From Solirubrobacter sp963792915 (GTDB taxonomy: Bacteria; Actinomycetota; Thermoleophilia; Solirubrobacterales; Solirubrobacteraceae): a stretch of 64,000 bases of DNA. The DNA lies in NCBI GenBank assembly GCA_963792915.1, contig CAWBYD010000003.1:744001-808000 (forward strand), written 5' to 3'. Each line of letters begins with the position of its first letter. Positions within the stretch are counted from its first letter, which is position 1. This document shows, piece after piece, positions 52,416-60,696 of this stretch. Made by a program: the position numbers and the translations under genes. Below the pieces are notes generated by a model that saw only the letters and a program-made list of their open reading frames with translations, was not told where the DNA came from and did no database searches.

Positions 52416-53002
52416 GTCGCGCTTCGCGCGGCGCGCTTGCGCTCGTACATCCGGCGCATCTTCTCGCGGCTGCCGCACGTCGCCATCGAGCACCAGCGGC
52501 GCTTGCCGCTCGTGTCGAGGAACAGCCAGCCGCAGTCGCGTCCCGGGCAGCGCCGCACGCGCGCGAGCCGCGCCGGATCGGCGAGCAGGGCGACGGCGTC
52601 GGCGGCGACCGCGAAGCGCACGCGCCGATGCTCGTCGTCGGCCCAGGTGAGCCCCCACTCGCCGCCTTCGCGTGGTTGCAGCTGCCCGGAGGCCACGGCC
52701 TGCGCGTAGGCGAAGCGCAGGCGGGAGAGTGCGAACGCGCCCGGCTCCTGCGCCGTCGCAAGCGCACTGAACACGAGGTGGAGCGCCTCCCGCAGGTCGC
52801 GCGCGAGCAGCAGCTCGCGCTCGCCGGCCGGCGTGGTGCTCACCTCCAGGCGGCTGCCCCAGCGCTCCAGCGCGCTCGTGTCGACGAGTGCGTCGGTCCG
52901 CGCGATCGCGACGCCCTCGCTCGTCCAGTCGACGCTGTTGGCGAAGTCCAGGCACAACGTGCCGCCCAGCAGTTTGATCGTCTCAGCGGTCGCCTTTACC
53001 AC
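52412..53002 (-). CDS. CGNR zinc-finger regulator
   Basis: A 196-residue protein of the ABATE/CGNR family. The N-terminal stress-related domain contains LGGTLCLDFANSVDW. The C-terminal zinc finger is RRCPGRDCGWLFLD, then KRRWCSMATCGSREKMRRM, with a Ser in the usual CGNR signature (CGSR). Such proteins are transcription regulators. It starts near GTG 53002 (or TTG 53011), almost back to back with azlC. The short AT-rich spacer (TTGAATCAATATATCGGG) is the only non-GC-rich DNA nearby and is probably the shared operator-promoter. It may control the azlCD exporter. Confidence 0.85.
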   Translation of the reverse strand: MVKATAETIKLLGGTLCLDFANSVDWTSEGVAIARTDALVDTSALERWGSRLEVSTTPAGERELLLARDLREALHLVFSALATAQEPGAFALSRLRFAYAQAVASGQLQPREGGEWGLTWADDEHRRVRFAVAADAVALLADPARLARVRRCPGRDCGWLFLDTSGKRRWCSMATCGSREKMRRMYERKRAARSAT

Positions 53003-53024
53003 TTGAATCAATATATCGGGTAAG

Positions 53025-53678
53025 GTGGCCGACGTGAATGTTCGCTCCGGAATGCGTGCGGGGCTGCCGCTCGTCCTGCCCACTCTGGCGATCGGGCTCT
53101 CGTTCGGAGTACTGGCACAGCCGGTCATGGGTTCAATCGCGCCGGTCGTGATGTCATTGATCGTGTTCTCCGGCGCCGCGCAGTTCGCGTCGCTGACCGT
53201 GCTGGCCGGAGGGGGCGGCGCGGCGGCGGCGATCGCCGCCGGGATGCTGATGAACGCGCGCTGGGTGCCGATGGGGCTGGCGATCGGGCCGTACCTGCCG
53301 GGCCGCCGGCTGCAGCGGGCGGCGCAGTCGCAGGCGCTCGTCGACGCCTCGTTCGCCCTCTCCAGCCGCGGTGACGGTACGTACGACCGTGGCGTCCTGT
53401 TCGGCGCGACGCTCGTGCAGCTCGTGGCCTGGGTCGGCGGGACGGTGATCGGCGTCGTCGGCGGCAGCCTGCTGTCCGACCCCGAGAGCTTCGGGCTGGA
53501 CGCGATGTTCCCCGCCTTCTTCCTCGTGCTGCTGGTGGAGGAGGCGCGCGGCGGGCGGGCGCTCGCGGCCGCCCTGCTCGGCGGCGCGATCGCGCTCGTG
53601 CTGATGCCCGTCGCGCCCGCCGGGATCCCGGTGGTGGCCGCGGCGGGAGCCGCGTTGCTGGGGCTGCGGCGGGCGTGA
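53025..53678 (+). CDS. azlC: AzlC-family branched-chain amino acid permease
   Basis: A 217-residue inner-membrane protein (5-6 helices) with the family features LVLPTLAIGLSFGVLAQPVM, VFSGAAQFASLTVLAGGGG, LMNARWVPMGLAIGPYLPGR and DASFALSSRGDG. With AzlD it exports branched-chain amino acids and similar compounds. GTG 53025 is used; GTG 53034 with an AAGG site before it is the alternative. The stop overlaps azlD's GTG (53675). The divergent CGNR regulator is a likely controller. Confidence 0.92.
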   Translation: MADVNVRSGMRAGLPLVLPTLAIGLSFGVLAQPVMGSIAPVVMSLIVFSGAAQFASLTVLAGGGGAAAAIAAGMLMNARWVPMGLAIGPYLPGRRLQRAAQSQALVDASFALSSRGDGTYDRGVLFGATLVQLVAWVGGTVIGVVGGSLLSDPESFGLDAMFPAFFLVLLVEEARGGRALAAALLGGAIALVLMPVAPAGIPVVAAAGAALLGLRRA

Positions 53679-53986
53679 CCGCGGTCTGGATCGCGGTCGG
53701 CGTCCTCGCCGTCGGGACGTTCGTGGCCAAGGCGGCGGGACCGGTGGTGCTGGGCGAGCGCGAGCCGGGCGAGCGGGCGCTGCGCGTGACCGCGCTCGTC
53801 GCGCCCGCGATCCTCGCCGCGCTCGTGATCTACGAGACGCTGGGAACGCGCGGCGCGGGGATCACGCTCGACGCTCGCGCGGCCGGTCTGGGCGCTGCCG
53901 CCATCGCGTTGCTGGCGCGCGCGCCGATGATCGTGGTCGTGCTCGCCGCGGCGGCCGTCGCCGCGCTGGTCCGCGCGTTTAGCTGA
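53675..53986 (+). CDS. azlD: AzlD-family subunit
   Basis: A 103-residue, three- to four-helix membrane protein: VWIAVGVLAVGTFVAKAAGP, ALVAPAILAALVIYETLG and RAPMIVVVLAAAAVAALVRA. It is the small partner of AzlC in branched-chain amino-acid export. The start GTG overlaps the azlC stop (GTGA). Confidence 0.9.
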   Translation: MTAVWIAVGVLAVGTFVAKAAGPVVLGEREPGERALRVTALVAPAILAALVIYETLGTRGAGITLDARAAGLGAAAIALLARAPMIVVVLAAAAVAALVRAFS

Positions 53987-54037
53987 CCGGCCCCCCGGGG
54001 AGGAAAACTCCCGCACAGGCTGGGTGAGGAGATTCTC

Positions 54038-56149
54038 GTGAGCAAGACGTCACGTGCCGCGATCTGGGTGCTGGTGGCCCTCGTCGGAGCTGTCGCGTGG
54101 GGGGTGATTGCGCTCGTCCGCGGCGAGGAGATCTCCGCCGCGTGGCTGATCGCCGCGGCGGTCGGCTCGTATGCGATCGCCTACCGCTTCTACGCGCGCT
54201 TCATCGCGCGCCGCGTGCTCGAGGTCGACAATCGGCGCGCGACGCCCGCCGAGCGCCTGAACAACGACGTCGACTTCCAGCCGACCGACCGGCGCGTCCT
54301 GTTCGGCCACCACTTCGCGGCGATCGCGGGGGCGGGGCCGCTCGTCGGCCCGGTGCTGGCGGCGCAGATGGGCTACCTGCCGGGGACGATCTGGATCGTC
54401 GTCGGGGTCATCTTCGCGGGCGCGGTGCAGGACATGGTCACGCTGTTCTTCTCGATGCGCCGCGACGGCAAGTCGCTCGGGCAGATGGCGCGCGAGGAGA
54501 TCGGGCCGGTCGGCGGCGCGGCGGCGCTGATCGCGGTGCTGGCGATCATGGTCATCCTGCTGGCGGTGCTGGCGCTGGTGGTGGTCAACGCGCTCGCCAA
54601 CTCGCCGTGGGGGACGTTCTCGCTCGCGATGACGATCCCGATCGCGTTCTTCATGGGCTTCTACCTGCGCGTGCTGCGGCCGGGACGCGTGCTGGAGGCG
54701 ACGGCGATCGGCGTCACGGCGCTGCTGATCGCGATCGCGCTGGGCGGTGTGGTGCAGGACTCGAGCCTCGCCGACACGTTCACTTTGTCACCGAAGGCAC
54801 TCACTTTGTGCCTGATCGCCTACGGCTTCGTAGCAAGTGTGCTGCCCGTGTGGATGCTGCTCGCCCCGCGCGATTACCTGTCCACGTTCATGAAGATCGG
54901 GACGATCATCCTGCTCGCCGTCGGCATCGTCGTCACGCTGCCGGTGATGCACAACGAAGCGGTGACCAAGTTCGCCTCAAACGGCGCCGGGCCGGTGTTC
55001 GCGGGCTCGCTGTTCCCGTTCGTGTTCATCACGATCGCCTGCGGCGCGCTGTCGGGCTTCCACTCGCTGATCGCCTCCGGCACGACGCCGAAGATGATCG
55101 AGAAGGAGACCCAGGTGCGCTTCATCGGCTACGGCGCGATGCTGATGGAGTCCTTCGTGGCGATCATGGCGCTGATCGCCGCCTCGATCATCGATCCGGG
55201 GCTCTACTACGCGATGAACGCGCCCCCCGCGGTGGTCGGCGCGACGGTGCAGACGGCGTCGCACGCGGTCAACGGCCTGGGCTTCGCGATCTCGCCCGAC
55301 GCGCTGTCGGCCGCGGCGCGCTCGGTCGAGGAGAAGACGCTCGTGGCGCGCACCGGAGGCGCGCCGACGCTCGCCATCGGCATGTCGCAGATCTTCGCCG
55401 GCGCGACCGGGAACGGCCTCCGGGCCTTCTGGTACCACTTCGCGATCATGTTCGAGGCCCTGTTCATCCTCACCACGGTGGACGCCGGCACGCGGGTCGG
55501 GCGCTTCATGCTGCAGGACACGCTCGGCAACGTCTACCGGCCGCTGCGCCAGGTGAGCTGGAAGCCCGGGGTGTGGGGGGCGAGCGCGGTGATCGTGGCC
55601 GCGTGGGGCTACTTCCTGTGGGCGGGGGTGACGAATCCGCTGGGCGGGATCAACCAGCTCTTCCCGCTGTTCGGCATCGCCAACCAGCTGCTGGCCGCGG
55701 TGGCGCTGACGGTCTGCACGACGCTGCTGATCAAGTCGGGCAAGCTCAAGTGGGCGTGGGTCACCGGCGTGCCGCTCGCGTGGGATGCGGCGGTGACGCT
55801 CACGGCGAGCTGGGAGAAGGTGTTCAGCGGTAACCCGAAGCTCGGCTTCTTCGCCCAGCGCGACAAGTTCTCGGACGCGATCGCGGCCGGCAAGGTGCTC
55901 CCGCCGGCCAAGAGCATGGACGACATGCACGCGGTGGTGACCAATTCGACGGTCGACGGCGTGCTGTCGGCGTTGTTCGCCATCCTGATCGTCGTGGTGA
56001 TCGTCGACGCTGCCCGCATCTGCGTGAAGGCCGTGCGCGCCCGCGTGCCGCTGCCCACCCACGAGGCGCCGGTGGAGGAGTCGCACCTGCACGCCCCGTC
56101 GGGGCTGTTCACGCGCTCGGAGGAGTTCGACCTGGCGGGTCGGATGTGA
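54038..56149 (+). CDS. cstA: CstA-family peptide/pyruvate transporter
   Basis: A 703-residue carbon-starvation protein with about 16-18 helices. Recognisable segments are LNNDVDFQPTDRRVLFGHHF, AGAGPLVGPVLAAQMGYLPG, IFAGAVQDMVTLFFSMRRDG, SGFHSLIASGTTPKMIEKE, and the C-terminal FEALFILTTVDAGTRVGRFM. Family members import peptides or pyruvate under carbon limitation. GGTGAGGA precedes the GTG start. It overlaps the small YbdD gene by a GTGA, the usual cstA-ybdD order. Confidence 0.95.
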   Translation: MSKTSRAAIWVLVALVGAVAWGVIALVRGEEISAAWLIAAAVGSYAIAYRFYARFIARRVLEVDNRRATPAERLNNDVDFQPTDRRVLFGHHFAAIAGAGPLVGPVLAAQMGYLPGTIWIVVGVIFAGAVQDMVTLFFSMRRDGKSLGQMAREEIGPVGGAAALIAVLAIMVILLAVLALVVVNALANSPWGTFSLAMTIPIAFFMGFYLRVLRPGRVLEATAIGVTALLIAIALGGVVQDSSLADTFTLSPKALTLCLIAYGFVASVLPVWMLLAPRDYLSTFMKIGTIILLAVGIVVTLPVMHNEAVTKFASNGAGPVFAGSLFPFVFITIACGALSGFHSLIASGTTPKMIEKETQVRFIGYGAMLMESFVAIMALIAASIIDPGLYYAMNAPPAVVGATVQTASHAVNGLGFAISPDALSAAARSVEEKTLVARTGGAPTLAIGMSQIFAGATGNGLRAFWYHFAIMFEALFILTTVDAGTRVGRFMLQDTLGNVYRPLRQVSWKPGVWGASAVIVAAWGYFLWAGVTNPLGGINQLFPLFGIANQLLAAVALTVCTTLLIKSGKLKWAWVTGVPLAWDAAVTLTASWEKVFSGNPKLGFFAQRDKFSDAIAAGKVLPPAKSMDDMHAVVTNSTVDGVLSALFAILIVVVIVDAARICVKAVRARVPLPTHEAPVEESHLHAPSGLFTRSEEFDLAGRM

Positions 56150-56394
56150 TTCGCCCGCCACACCTGAGCGCTCTCTCCGAGGAGGCCAGAACGGCCCGGC
56201 GGACCGGTCGCCTGCGCACGGCGCTTTCGGGCGTGCGGTGGTACCTGCGCGAGGTCGCCGGAGAGAGCGCGTACGACCGCTACGTGGAGCATTGCCGTCG
56301 CGAGCATCCCGGTGCGCCGGTGATGTCGCGGCGCGACTTCGAGCGCCGCCGCCAGGACGCCCGCGAGGCACGGCCGCAGGCACGCTGTTGCTGA
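56146..56394 (+). CDS. YbdD/YjiX small protein (CstA partner)
   Basis: An 82-residue protein with the family core LSGVRWYLREVAGESAYDRY, VEHCRREHPGAPVMSRRDFE and RRRQDAREARP. Members are encoded next to CstA/BtsT transporters and are needed for their full activity. The C terminus CC is unusual but may not matter. The GTG start overlaps the cstA stop, and its own 3' end overlaps coaA's TTG start. Confidence 0.9.
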   Translation: MIRPPHLSALSEEARTARRTGRLRTALSGVRWYLREVAGESAYDRYVEHCRREHPGAPVMSRRDFERRRQDAREARPQARCC

Positions 56395-57314
56395 ACATCT
56401 CAGCGGTCTCGCCGTTCACGGCGATCGAGCGGGACCGCTGGTGCCGGCTCGGCGCGGGCGAGGCGGCGATCGACTACGACGAGCTCGCCGGCCTGAGCGG
56501 CCTGGGCGAGCCGGTCGCGACCGCCGAGGTCAGCGACGTCTACGTGCCGCTCGCGAAGCTGCTCGCCCTGCGCGTGGATGCGGCGCGCGGGCTCGCGGCG
56601 GCGCAGGGCGCGTTCCTCGGCGACGCCTCGCAGCAGATGCCGTTCCTGGTCGCGCTCGGCGGGAGCGTCGCGGTCGGCAAGAGCACGGCGGCGCGCGTGA
56701 TCGTGCGGCTGCTCGCGGGGCTGCGTCCGGACTGGCGCGTCGAGCTCGTGACCACGGACGGGTTCCTGCTGCCGAACAAGACGCTGATCGAGCGCGACAT
56801 CCTCGCCCGCAAGGGGTTTCCGGAGAGCTACGACCGGCGCGCGCTGCTGCGCTTCGTGGCCGCGCTCAAGAGCGGGGTGGAGGAGGTGCGAGCGCCGGTC
56901 TACTCGCACCTCGTCTACGACATCGTCGAGGGCCAGGCGCGCGTGGTGCGGCGGCCCGACGTGCTCATGCTCGAGGGCGTGAACGTGCTCCAGCGCGGGT
57001 CGGGGCGCGTCTACGTCTCCGACTTCGCGGACTTCGCGCTGTACCTGGACGCCGAGGAGGCCGACGTGCGCCGCTGGTACCTCGAGCGCTTCATCGCGCT
57101 GCGCAACGGCGCGTTCCAGAAGCCGGAGTCCTACTTCCACCGCTACGCGCAGCTGTCCGACGAGCAGGCGATCGAGGTTGCGACCGGCATCTGGGAGCGG
57201 ACGAACCGGCCCAACCTGCTGCAGAACATCGAGCCGACCCGCCCGCGCGCGGACCTGATCCTCGAGAAGGGCCCGGACCACTTCGTGCACCGGATCCTGC
57301 TGCGGCGGGCATGA
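56388..57314 (+). CDS. coaA: Pantothenate kinase, type I
   Basis: A 308-residue prokaryotic CoaA. The P-loop GGSVAVGKSTAARVI is at ~90-104, then LVTTDGFLLPNKTLIERDIL, KGFPESYDRRALLRF, PDVLMLEGVNVLQ and ESYFHRYAQLSDEQAI. It phosphorylates pantothenate, the first and controlling step of coenzyme A synthesis, and is normally feedback-inhibited by CoA. The start is taken at TTG 56388, which begins LLNISAVSPFTAIERDRW like the family N terminus and overlaps the ybdD stop. Confidence 0.93.
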   Translation: MLNISAVSPFTAIERDRWCRLGAGEAAIDYDELAGLSGLGEPVATAEVSDVYVPLAKLLALRVDAARGLAAAQGAFLGDASQQMPFLVALGGSVAVGKSTAARVIVRLLAGLRPDWRVELVTTDGFLLPNKTLIERDILARKGFPESYDRRALLRFVAALKSGVEEVRAPVYSHLVYDIVEGQARVVRRPDVLMLEGVNVLQRGSGRVYVSDFADFALYLDAEEADVRRWYLERFIALRNGAFQKPESYFHRYAQLSDEQAIEVATGIWERTNRPNLLQNIEPTRPRADLILEKGPDHFVHRILLRRA

Positions 57315-57358
57315 AGGCCGCTGGCGGCCCCGTCATGCGGCTCGGTTAGAGTCGCCGC

Positions 57359-59098
57359 GTGGACTTCGCCTGGATCCGCCGATTCTCGCGGCGCCTCGCC
57401 GCCGTGGCCAGCGCCCCTGGCCGATCGTCCGAGCCCTTGAGTGGTGACCCTGAAGGTGCTCGGCCGATCGACCATGGACGGAGCCCACAGCGCCGAGGCA
57501 TCCACGATCGATCGGCGGATACAGGCTTCGACTGGCTCGTCATCGGCTCCGGCTTCGGCGGCAGCGTCAGCGCGCTCCGGCTCTCCCAGAAGGGCTACCG
57601 CGTCGGCGTGCTCGAGTGCGGGCGGCGGTTCGCGGACGACGAGCTGCCGCGCTCGACCTGGGACGCGCGGCGCTACTGGTACGTGCCGTGGCTCGGCCTG
57701 AACGGCATCTTCCGGCTGACGATCTTCAAGGACATCGCGATCGCGTCCGGCTCGGGGGTCGGCGGCGGCTCGCTCGGCTACGCGAACACGCTCTACCGCG
57801 CCCCGTCGCGCTTCTACGAGGACGCGCAGTGGCGCGAGCTCAACGACTGGCAGGTCGCGCTCGCGCCGCACTACGACGAGGCGGAGCGGATGCTCGGCGT
57901 CGTTCCCTACGACGAGGACGACCCCGCCGACGAGCTGCTGCGCGAGTTCGCGGACGAGATCGGCGTGGGCGGGACGTATGCCAAGACGCGCGTCGGCGTC
58001 TTCCTGGGCGAGGCGGGCAAGACCGTCCCGGACCCGTTCTTCGGCGGCGCGGGCCCGGACCGCACCGGCTGCACGCGCTGCGGGCGCTGCATGGTCGGCT
58101 GCCCCGTCGGCGCCAAGAACACGCTCGTGAAGAACTACCTGTGGTTCGCCGAGCACGCCGGCGCGCGCGTGATGCCCGAGCGGACGGTGGTCGACATCGC
58201 GCCGCTCGGCGCGGGAGACGGCAGCGACGGCTACGCGGTCACGACCGAGCGCTCCGGCGCCTGGTTGCGGCGCGATCGCACCGTCCTCACCGCCAAGGGC
58301 GTCGTCGTCGCCGCGGGCGCGCTCGGCACCAACCGGCTGCTCGCGGCGTGCAAGCTCAACGGCTCGCTGCCGCGGCTGTCGGACCGGCTGGGCGAGCTGG
58401 TGCGGACCAACTCCGAGGCGATCCTCGCCGTCACGCTTCCCGACGGCGCGCCGGACATCCGCCGCCGCGTGGCGATCACCGGCTCGATCTACCCGGACCC
58501 CGACACGCACATCGAGACCGTCGTCTATGGCGAGGCGGGCGACAGCATGTCGACCATCTTCACGCTGCTGACCGGCGACGGCACCCGGCTCACGCGCCCG
58601 CTCAAGCTCGCCGGCGCGATGGTCCGCCACCCGGTCAAGCTCGTCCGCACGCTCAACCCGCGCGGCTGGTCGCGGCGCACGATCATCGTGCTCGTGATGC
58701 AGTCGCTCGACAACGCGATCGCCCTGCGCGCGAGCCCCGGCCGCCGCGGCCGCGCCCGGCTGACGACCGAGCAGGACCCGCAGAGGCCCAACCCCACGTT
58801 CATCCCCGTGGCCAACCAGTTCGCGCAATGGCTCGCCGAGCGCACCGGCGGGATCGCCCAGTCCGCGGTCATGGAGGCGGTCGCGAACATCCCGTCGACC
58901 GCGCACATCCTCGGCGGCGCGGTGATCGGGGCCGATCCCGCGCACGGGGTCGTCGATGCGCGCCAGCGCGCGTTCGGCTACGAGAACCTGCTCGTCTGCG
59001 ACGGCTCCGCGGTGCCGGCGAACGTCGGCGTCAACCCGAGCCTCACGATCACGGCGCTCGCCGAGCACGCGATGACCCACGTGCCGGCCCGGGGCTAG
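57359..59098 (+). CDS. choD: GMC-family oxidoreductase, ChoD (cholesterol oxidase)-like
   Basis: A 579-residue FAD enzyme resembling mycobacterial ChoD. The nucleotide site is WLVIGSGFGGSVSALRLSQK (~59-78), then ASGSGVGGGSLGYANTLY, VVAAGALGTN and C-terminal NVGVNPSLTITALAEHAM. A cysteine cluster CTRCGRCMVGCPVG (~241-254) resembles a ferredoxin-like cluster and occurs in this subgroup. It probably oxidises a sterol or other alcohol. The first ~55 residues before the FAD motif are poorly conserved; the start at GTG 57359 is uncertain. Confidence 0.87.
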   Translation: MDFAWIRRFSRRLAAVASAPGRSSEPLSGDPEGARPIDHGRSPQRRGIHDRSADTGFDWLVIGSGFGGSVSALRLSQKGYRVGVLECGRRFADDELPRSTWDARRYWYVPWLGLNGIFRLTIFKDIAIASGSGVGGGSLGYANTLYRAPSRFYEDAQWRELNDWQVALAPHYDEAERMLGVVPYDEDDPADELLREFADEIGVGGTYAKTRVGVFLGEAGKTVPDPFFGGAGPDRTGCTRCGRCMVGCPVGAKNTLVKNYLWFAEHAGARVMPERTVVDIAPLGAGDGSDGYAVTTERSGAWLRRDRTVLTAKGVVVAAGALGTNRLLAACKLNGSLPRLSDRLGELVRTNSEAILAVTLPDGAPDIRRRVAITGSIYPDPDTHIETVVYGEAGDSMSTIFTLLTGDGTRLTRPLKLAGAMVRHPVKLVRTLNPRGWSRRTIIVLVMQSLDNAIALRASPGRRGRARLTTEQDPQRPNPTFIPVANQFAQWLAERTGGIAQSAVMEAVANIPSTAHILGGAVIGADPAHGVVDARQRAFGYENLLVCDGSAVPANVGVNPSLTITALAEHAMTHVPARG

Positions 59099-59108
59099 CC
59101 TTTGAGGG

Positions 59109-59396
59109 GTGTCCGTCGCCCCCGCCGAAGTCGACCTCCCCGCCGGCGATACCCGCCAGGAGCCCGACCGGCCGTGGATCGTGATCGTCTGGAACGACCC
59201 GATCAACCTCATGAGCTACGTCGTGCTGGTGTTCCAGAAGCTGTTCGGCTACGACCGCGAGAAGGCGACGGCGCTGATGCTCGACGTGCATCACCGGGGC
59301 CGGGCGGTCGTCTCCAGCGGCACGCGCGAGAAGGCGGAGCTGGACGTGTTCCGCCTGCACGAGCACGGCCTGTGGGCGACCATGCAGCAGGATTGA
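59109..59396 (+). CDS. clpS: ATP-dependent Clp protease adaptor ClpS
   Basis: A 95-residue ClpS with WIVIVWNDPINLMSYVVLVF (~23-42) carrying the N-end-rule pocket residues, and DREKATALMLDVHHRGRAVV followed by the TREKAELD segment. It delivers N-degron proteins to ClpAP/ClpCP. It is followed by DUF2017, a conserved pair in actinobacteria. Confidence 0.95.
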   Translation: MSVAPAEVDLPAGDTRQEPDRPWIVIVWNDPINLMSYVVLVFQKLFGYDREKATALMLDVHHRGRAVVSSGTREKAELDVFRLHEHGLWATMQQD

Positions 59397-59397
59397 C

Positions 59398-59859
59398 GTG
59401 AGCCGCCGCATCGTCGCGCGCCGCGGGCGCGTGTTGCTGAAGATCGACGACCGCGAGCGCGACCTGATGCGCTCGGTGCTGGCCGAGCTGAGGGAGCTGC
59501 TGTCGCTCGACGCCGAGGACCCGCGCGTGCGGCGGCTGTATCCGGCGGCCTACGCCTCCGACCCCGAGAAGGAGGCCGACTACCGCCGGCTGACCCACGA
59601 CGAGCTGCGCGACGGGCGGCTCGCGAACGTCGACGCCGTCGAGGGCTCGCTGAGCGCCAAGGAGCTCACCCCCGAGCAGCTGACGGCCTGGATGCAGTCG
59701 GTGAACGCGCTGCGGCTGATCATCGGGACGATGCTGGACGTCAGCGAGGACGACCAGCCGTTCGCGTTCGACCCCGAGGATCCGAACGCGCGCAACATGG
59801 CGCTGTACGGCTATCTCGGCGTACTGCTCGAAGAGATCGTGGACGTCCAGCTGTCCTGA
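59398..59859 (+). CDS. DUF2017 protein
   Basis: A 153-residue protein with helices LKIDDRERDLMRSVLAELRE, RLYPAAYASDPEKEADYRRL and LTAWMQSVNALRLIIGTML. The ending (MALYGYLGVLLEEIVDVQLS) is typical of DUF2017. Function unknown; constant linkage to clpS suggests a role in regulated proteolysis. It begins two bases after clpS, and its stop overlaps the next ATG. Confidence 0.9.
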   Translation: MSRRIVARRGRVLLKIDDRERDLMRSVLAELRELLSLDAEDPRVRRLYPAAYASDPEKEADYRRLTHDELRDGRLANVDAVEGSLSAKELTPEQLTAWMQSVNALRLIIGTMLDVSEDDQPFAFDPEDPNARNMALYGYLGVLLEEIVDVQLS

Positions 59860-60683
59860 TGCTGGAGTGGCTCGAGGAGGCCGGCGTGCGGCGTACCGGC
59901 GAACCCGACTCCACGCGCGTGCGGCCCTGGGGGCAGGTCCTGCGCGTCCCGACCGCCCAGGGACCCGTGTGGCTGAAGGCGGGCAGCCGCTCCACGAGCT
60001 TCGAGGCGGGCCTCTATGCGCTGCTCACCCGGGTGGCGCCCGAGCGCGTGCTGACGCCGCTCGCGATCGACGCCGAGCGCGGCTGGATCGCGCTGCCCGA
60101 CGGCGGCGAGCCGCTCGGCAACGAGCGGCTGGACGCCATCCTGCCCGCGTACGCCGAGCTGCAGCGCACGCTCGAGCCCTATGCGGACGAGCTCGTGGCG
60201 CTCGGCGTGACCGACATGCGCCCCGCCGCGATGCCGCAGCGCTTCGAACAGGCGCTCGAGTACGCGGGCGAGGACCTGCCGGCGTTCCGAGCGCTGCCGT
60301 ACGGCGACTGGTGCGCCGAGCTCGCCCAGGCGCCGGGCACGCCGAGCCTCGATCACAACGATCTGCACGGCCGCAACGTGTTCCCCGGACCGGTCTTCTT
60401 CGACTGGGGCGACGCGGTCGTGGCGCACCCGTTCGCGAGCCTGCTGGTCGTCGAGCGCGTGCTCGACGGGGACGCCTATCGGCGTGCCCGCGACGCGTAT
60501 CTCGAAGTGTTCTCGGACCTCGCGCCGCATGCCGAGCTCGTGCGGACCGTGCGGCTGGCCTGCCGGGTCGCGACCGTCGCCCGCGCGCTGGTATGGAAGC
60601 GCGCGCTCGGCGACGGCTACCGCGGCGAGTGGGAGGACCACCCCCGGCGCCAGCTGGAGGAGCTCATCCGACCCGGCGCGTGA
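59859..60683 (+). CDS. APH-like phosphotransferase-family protein
   Basis: A 274-residue protein with the APH/choline-kinase fold. An N-lobe segment VWLKAGSRSTSFEAGLYALL contains the usual Lys and Glu. The catalytic loop SLDHNDLHGRNVF is at ~161-173 and the metal Asp is in FFDWGDAVV. Aminoglycoside or small-molecule phosphorylation is possible, but many homologues are uncharacterised. The ATG overlaps the DUF2017 stop (TGATG). Confidence 0.85.
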   Translation: MLEWLEEAGVRRTGEPDSTRVRPWGQVLRVPTAQGPVWLKAGSRSTSFEAGLYALLTRVAPERVLTPLAIDAERGWIALPDGGEPLGNERLDAILPAYAELQRTLEPYADELVALGVTDMRPAAMPQRFEQALEYAGEDLPAFRALPYGDWCAELAQAPGTPSLDHNDLHGRNVFPGPVFFDWGDAVVAHPFASLLVVERVLDGDAYRRARDAYLEVFSDLAPHAELVRTVRLACRVATVARALVWKRALGDGYRGEWEDHPRRQLEELIRPGA

Positions 60684-60696
60684 ATACCATGTCAGG

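Noticed and set aside
57143..59212. Minus-strand frame of about 689 codons opposite choD
   Set aside because: Shadow frame, Arg/Asp-rich without motifs, and the GMC oxidoreductase on the plus strand is clear.
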